A stretch of 16,027 nt of DNA from an archaeon. Lineage in GTDB: Archaea; Asgardarchaeota; Hermodarchaeia; Hermodarchaeales; Hermodarchaeaceae. Positions 14,501 to 16,027 of the stretch are shown here, in pieces (the stretch's first letter is position 1; each line of letters starts with the position of its first letter). The stretch is taken from contig JABXGS010000125.1 of the NCBI GenBank assembly GCA_016550425.1, forward strand, positions 1-16,027. The letters are read 5' to 3'. Both the position numbers and the translations under genes were made by a program. The notes beneath the pieces are model-generated. The model made no database searches. It was not told the origin of the DNA and saw nothing but the letters and a program-made list of their open reading frames with translations.

Positions 14501-15838
14501 ATGCCACATTTTCTCGATTTATTCCTAACCGAGTTGCAGGAAAAACGTGATGCCTTTCGACGTCGACTTACAGGTGAAGAATCTACAGAACTTGATGGAC
14601 TTTTGAAAACGGCCTTTCAACAAGAATGGCATGACCTACCTTCAGAACTCAAATCCGATTTACGAGTTATTGCTGTGGATAGTGGGCGTTCAACCCGTGA
14701 ATATGCTCTTGGTTCCTTTATGTACATTTGCCGAGCAAGCGCTATCACCTCTTGGGGTCAGACTTACCGGCAACTGTCTTCAAATGCCCACATGATTGCA
14801 TCTCCCCGTGAACAACTTATCGACCTTGCAAGTATTCGTTCTGAACACATCGAACATCAGGTAGCACTTCAGGCGGTACAAGACACTTCGGATGTCGATT
14901 TAGTGCTACTTGATGGGTCCTTGTATGGTCGAATTACACATGTGCCAATTGCATTCAATTATCCTGGTGAAAGGGATTTGTATCTCCGGTATTTGCAGAC
15001 CTTTATGCAACTCCTTGAAGAATGCCGGAAACGAAAAATCCTGATTCTCGGCATTAGTAAAGATTCGGTCGCACGCCACCTCACACGAATGCTACTCGAG
15101 TCCCTTAAGACTGATATCATAAAGAATCTCAGTCCTGCACTCTCGTCATCGAAAATCGACCAATTGAACCAGCTCTTCGATATTGAAAAGAAACAATCGC
15201 TATCCGCTAGAAGTATCTTAAAGGCGCTCGATCTTAGTAGCAACCAGTATGATCTTGTTTGGGATCTTCTTTATGAACTTCGACGTCCACGACCCGATTT
15301 TTCGCTGATTTATGCATGGGCTAAAACTGCTGGCTATACAACACCAATTGAACCTTACCCGGATGTTCCACTCTTCAAATACGAATCGAAAGACCCGGCA
15401 GCTTATGTCCGCCGGAGGTTTGTTGATGCCTACAATGATTATGATCGTGAGGAAGCCTTTGAGGAGTGGGCTATCCCTGTAATGAAGAATTTCTTTCAAA
15501 TTCCGACATTTGTGACGTTTTGTGCGAAATTCGCGTATAACGATACTCCAATGAGAATTGATATGCCTGCATTTAGTGCCGGGCTCCCGACCCGAATTTC
15601 CCAAATTGCAGCATCGCGCTTACTCGACCCACCTCCCGCTCGGGTCAAGGAAGTCCTAGGAACCTTGCGCGGTGAGTATGGGGGATTAGAGCTGTATAAT
15701 GTCTATTTAGTGAAAGCCGATCAGGAGGCCCGTCTACCCATGAGTGATGTAAGAAAATTGTATGAACCATTAATAGAAAAAGAGTTGAAAATACCATTAA
15801 TACTCAAACGTCGCGAAAGGAGGGTTCGTCATGCCTGA
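14501..15838 (+). CDS. nurA: NurA 5'-3' DNA nuclease
   Basis: NurA works with the HerA hexamer to resect DNA ends for homologous recombination in archaea. The 445-residue product has the NurA-domain opening LRVIAVDSGRSTREYALG (catalytic D60), a glutamate-rich helix (RSEHIEHQ) and a second catalytic aspartate D138 in LVLLDGSLYGR. The order resembles the RNase H-like metal site of the family. The tail ends in a basic run (LKRRERRVRH). Identity is supported strongly by position: HerA starts inside its last codons. Start: the frame is open from GTG 14474, which lacks an SD. ATG 14501, behind GTGGGG, begins with the family-like MPHFLDLF. A TATA-like GTTTAAAGG (about 14449-14457) would place transcription near 14478 and so also favours ATG 14501. 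No mre11 or rad50 is in the window. Confidence 0.88.
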   Translation: MPHFLDLFLTELQEKRDAFRRRLTGEESTELDGLLKTAFQQEWHDLPSELKSDLRVIAVDSGRSTREYALGSFMYICRASAITSWGQTYRQLSSNAHMIASPREQLIDLASIRSEHIEHQVALQAVQDTSDVDLVLLDGSLYGRITHVPIAFNYPGERDLYLRYLQTFMQLLEECRKRKILILGISKDSVARHLTRMLLESLKTDIIKNLSPALSSSKIDQLNQLFDIEKKQSLSARSILKALDLSSNQYDLVWDLLYELRRPRPDFSLIYAWAKTAGYTTPIEPYPDVPLFKYESKDPAAYVRRRFVDAYNDYDREEAFEEWAIPVMKNFFQIPTFVTFCAKFAYNDTPMRIDMPAFSAGLPTRISQIAASRLLDPPPARVKEVLGTLRGEYGGLELYNVYLVKADQEARLPMSDVRKLYEPLIEKELKIPLILKRRERRVRHA

Positions 15839-16027
15839 ATCACGTGATGGTGACCCGGTCGGCTATATTGTTGAAGAAGCCAGAGCCACCGAATTTTATT
15901 TTGCTAGTGAACGAAAACGATACCCACAGAAATACGAATATCTCACGGTTGAATCTGAAGAACTCGTCGAAGGTACACTAATAAAAGTACAAGTACTTGC
16001 CCAAGTGGAACGTATTACCTCCCAAAG
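15831..16027 (+). CDS. herA: HerA helicase/DNA translocase, N-terminal part (runs off the window)
   Basis: Only the first 65 codons are present. They encode the N-terminal HAS-barrel region of HerA: GYIVEEARATEFYFASE, YEYLTVESEE, then EGTLIKVQVLAQVERI, the beta-strand pattern that docks NurA. The FtsK-like ATPase domain lies beyond the edge. ATG 15831 overlaps the last eight bases of nurA and has GGAGGG (15819-15824) six bases upstream, inside the nurA coding end, so translation is probably coupled. In the complex, HerA pumps DNA through a hexameric ring into the NurA dimer. Confidence rests on the pairing with nurA and the HAS-barrel pattern, since the Walker motifs are out of view. Confidence 0.85.
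   Translation, partial: MPESRDGDPVGYIVEEARATEFYFASERKRYPQKYEYLTVESEELVEGTLIKVQVLAQVERITSQ

Overview
The window looks archaeal. The right edge carries a NurA nuclease gene that overlaps the start of a HerA helicase/translocase gene by 8 bases, which is the archaeal DNA-end-resection pair. Several starts sit about 25 bases downstream of AT-rich TATA-like boxes, often with very short 5' leaders, while other genes use strong Shine-Dalgarno (SD) sites (GGAGG, GGTGA). Base composition is moderately AT-rich and coding density is high, with two convergent gene pairs separated by only 1 and 5 bases. The sequence alone does not settle the lineage; Asgard or Thermoproteota-type archaea would both fit. 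No tRNA, rRNA, CRISPR array, transposase or phage gene was seen.

Layout, left to right. A CorA-type Mg2+ channel on the minus strand (72-1136) is followed by an apparently decayed remnant of a membrane-anchored beta-sandwich protein (about 1245-1620) and an M42 metal-dependent aminopeptidase (1712-2743). Next is the first of two KaiC/RAD55-like genes (2874-3617), with a conspicuous three-copy operator-like repeat in its promoter. An MFS transporter and a thiamine-diphosphate enzyme form a plus-strand operon (3783-6754). It meets, tail to tail, a minus-strand operon of a 3-hydroxyacyl-CoA dehydrogenase and a sugar-epimerase-like SDR (6756-8731). A divergent promoter region then leads to the second KaiC-like gene (8871-9611), followed closely by a PHP-type phosphatase (9655-10458). 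A VIT1/CCC1-type metal transporter (minus, 10464-11057) is divergent from a radical SAM/SPASM gene with a PqqD-like N-terminus and a SAM methyltransferase (11228-13312). Two related four-helix membrane proteins on the minus strand (13390-14321) precede NurA and the start of HerA (14501 to the edge).

How the genes may work together. The MFS/ThDP and dehydrogenase/SDR gene pairs could handle import and processing of a small organic acid or CoA thioester, but no pathway can be named. The radical SAM/methyltransferase pair looks like a peptide or cofactor modification unit without an obvious substrate gene. The most unusual element is the pair of KaiC/RecA-fold paralogues. Both have lost the P-loop lysine at the same place while keeping the rest of the fold and a shared, very conserved central block, so they appear to be a family of non-canonical, perhaps signalling, RecA-like proteins. 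The first lies behind a likely autoregulatory or repressor-controlled promoter. This is the best candidate here for an undescribed system.
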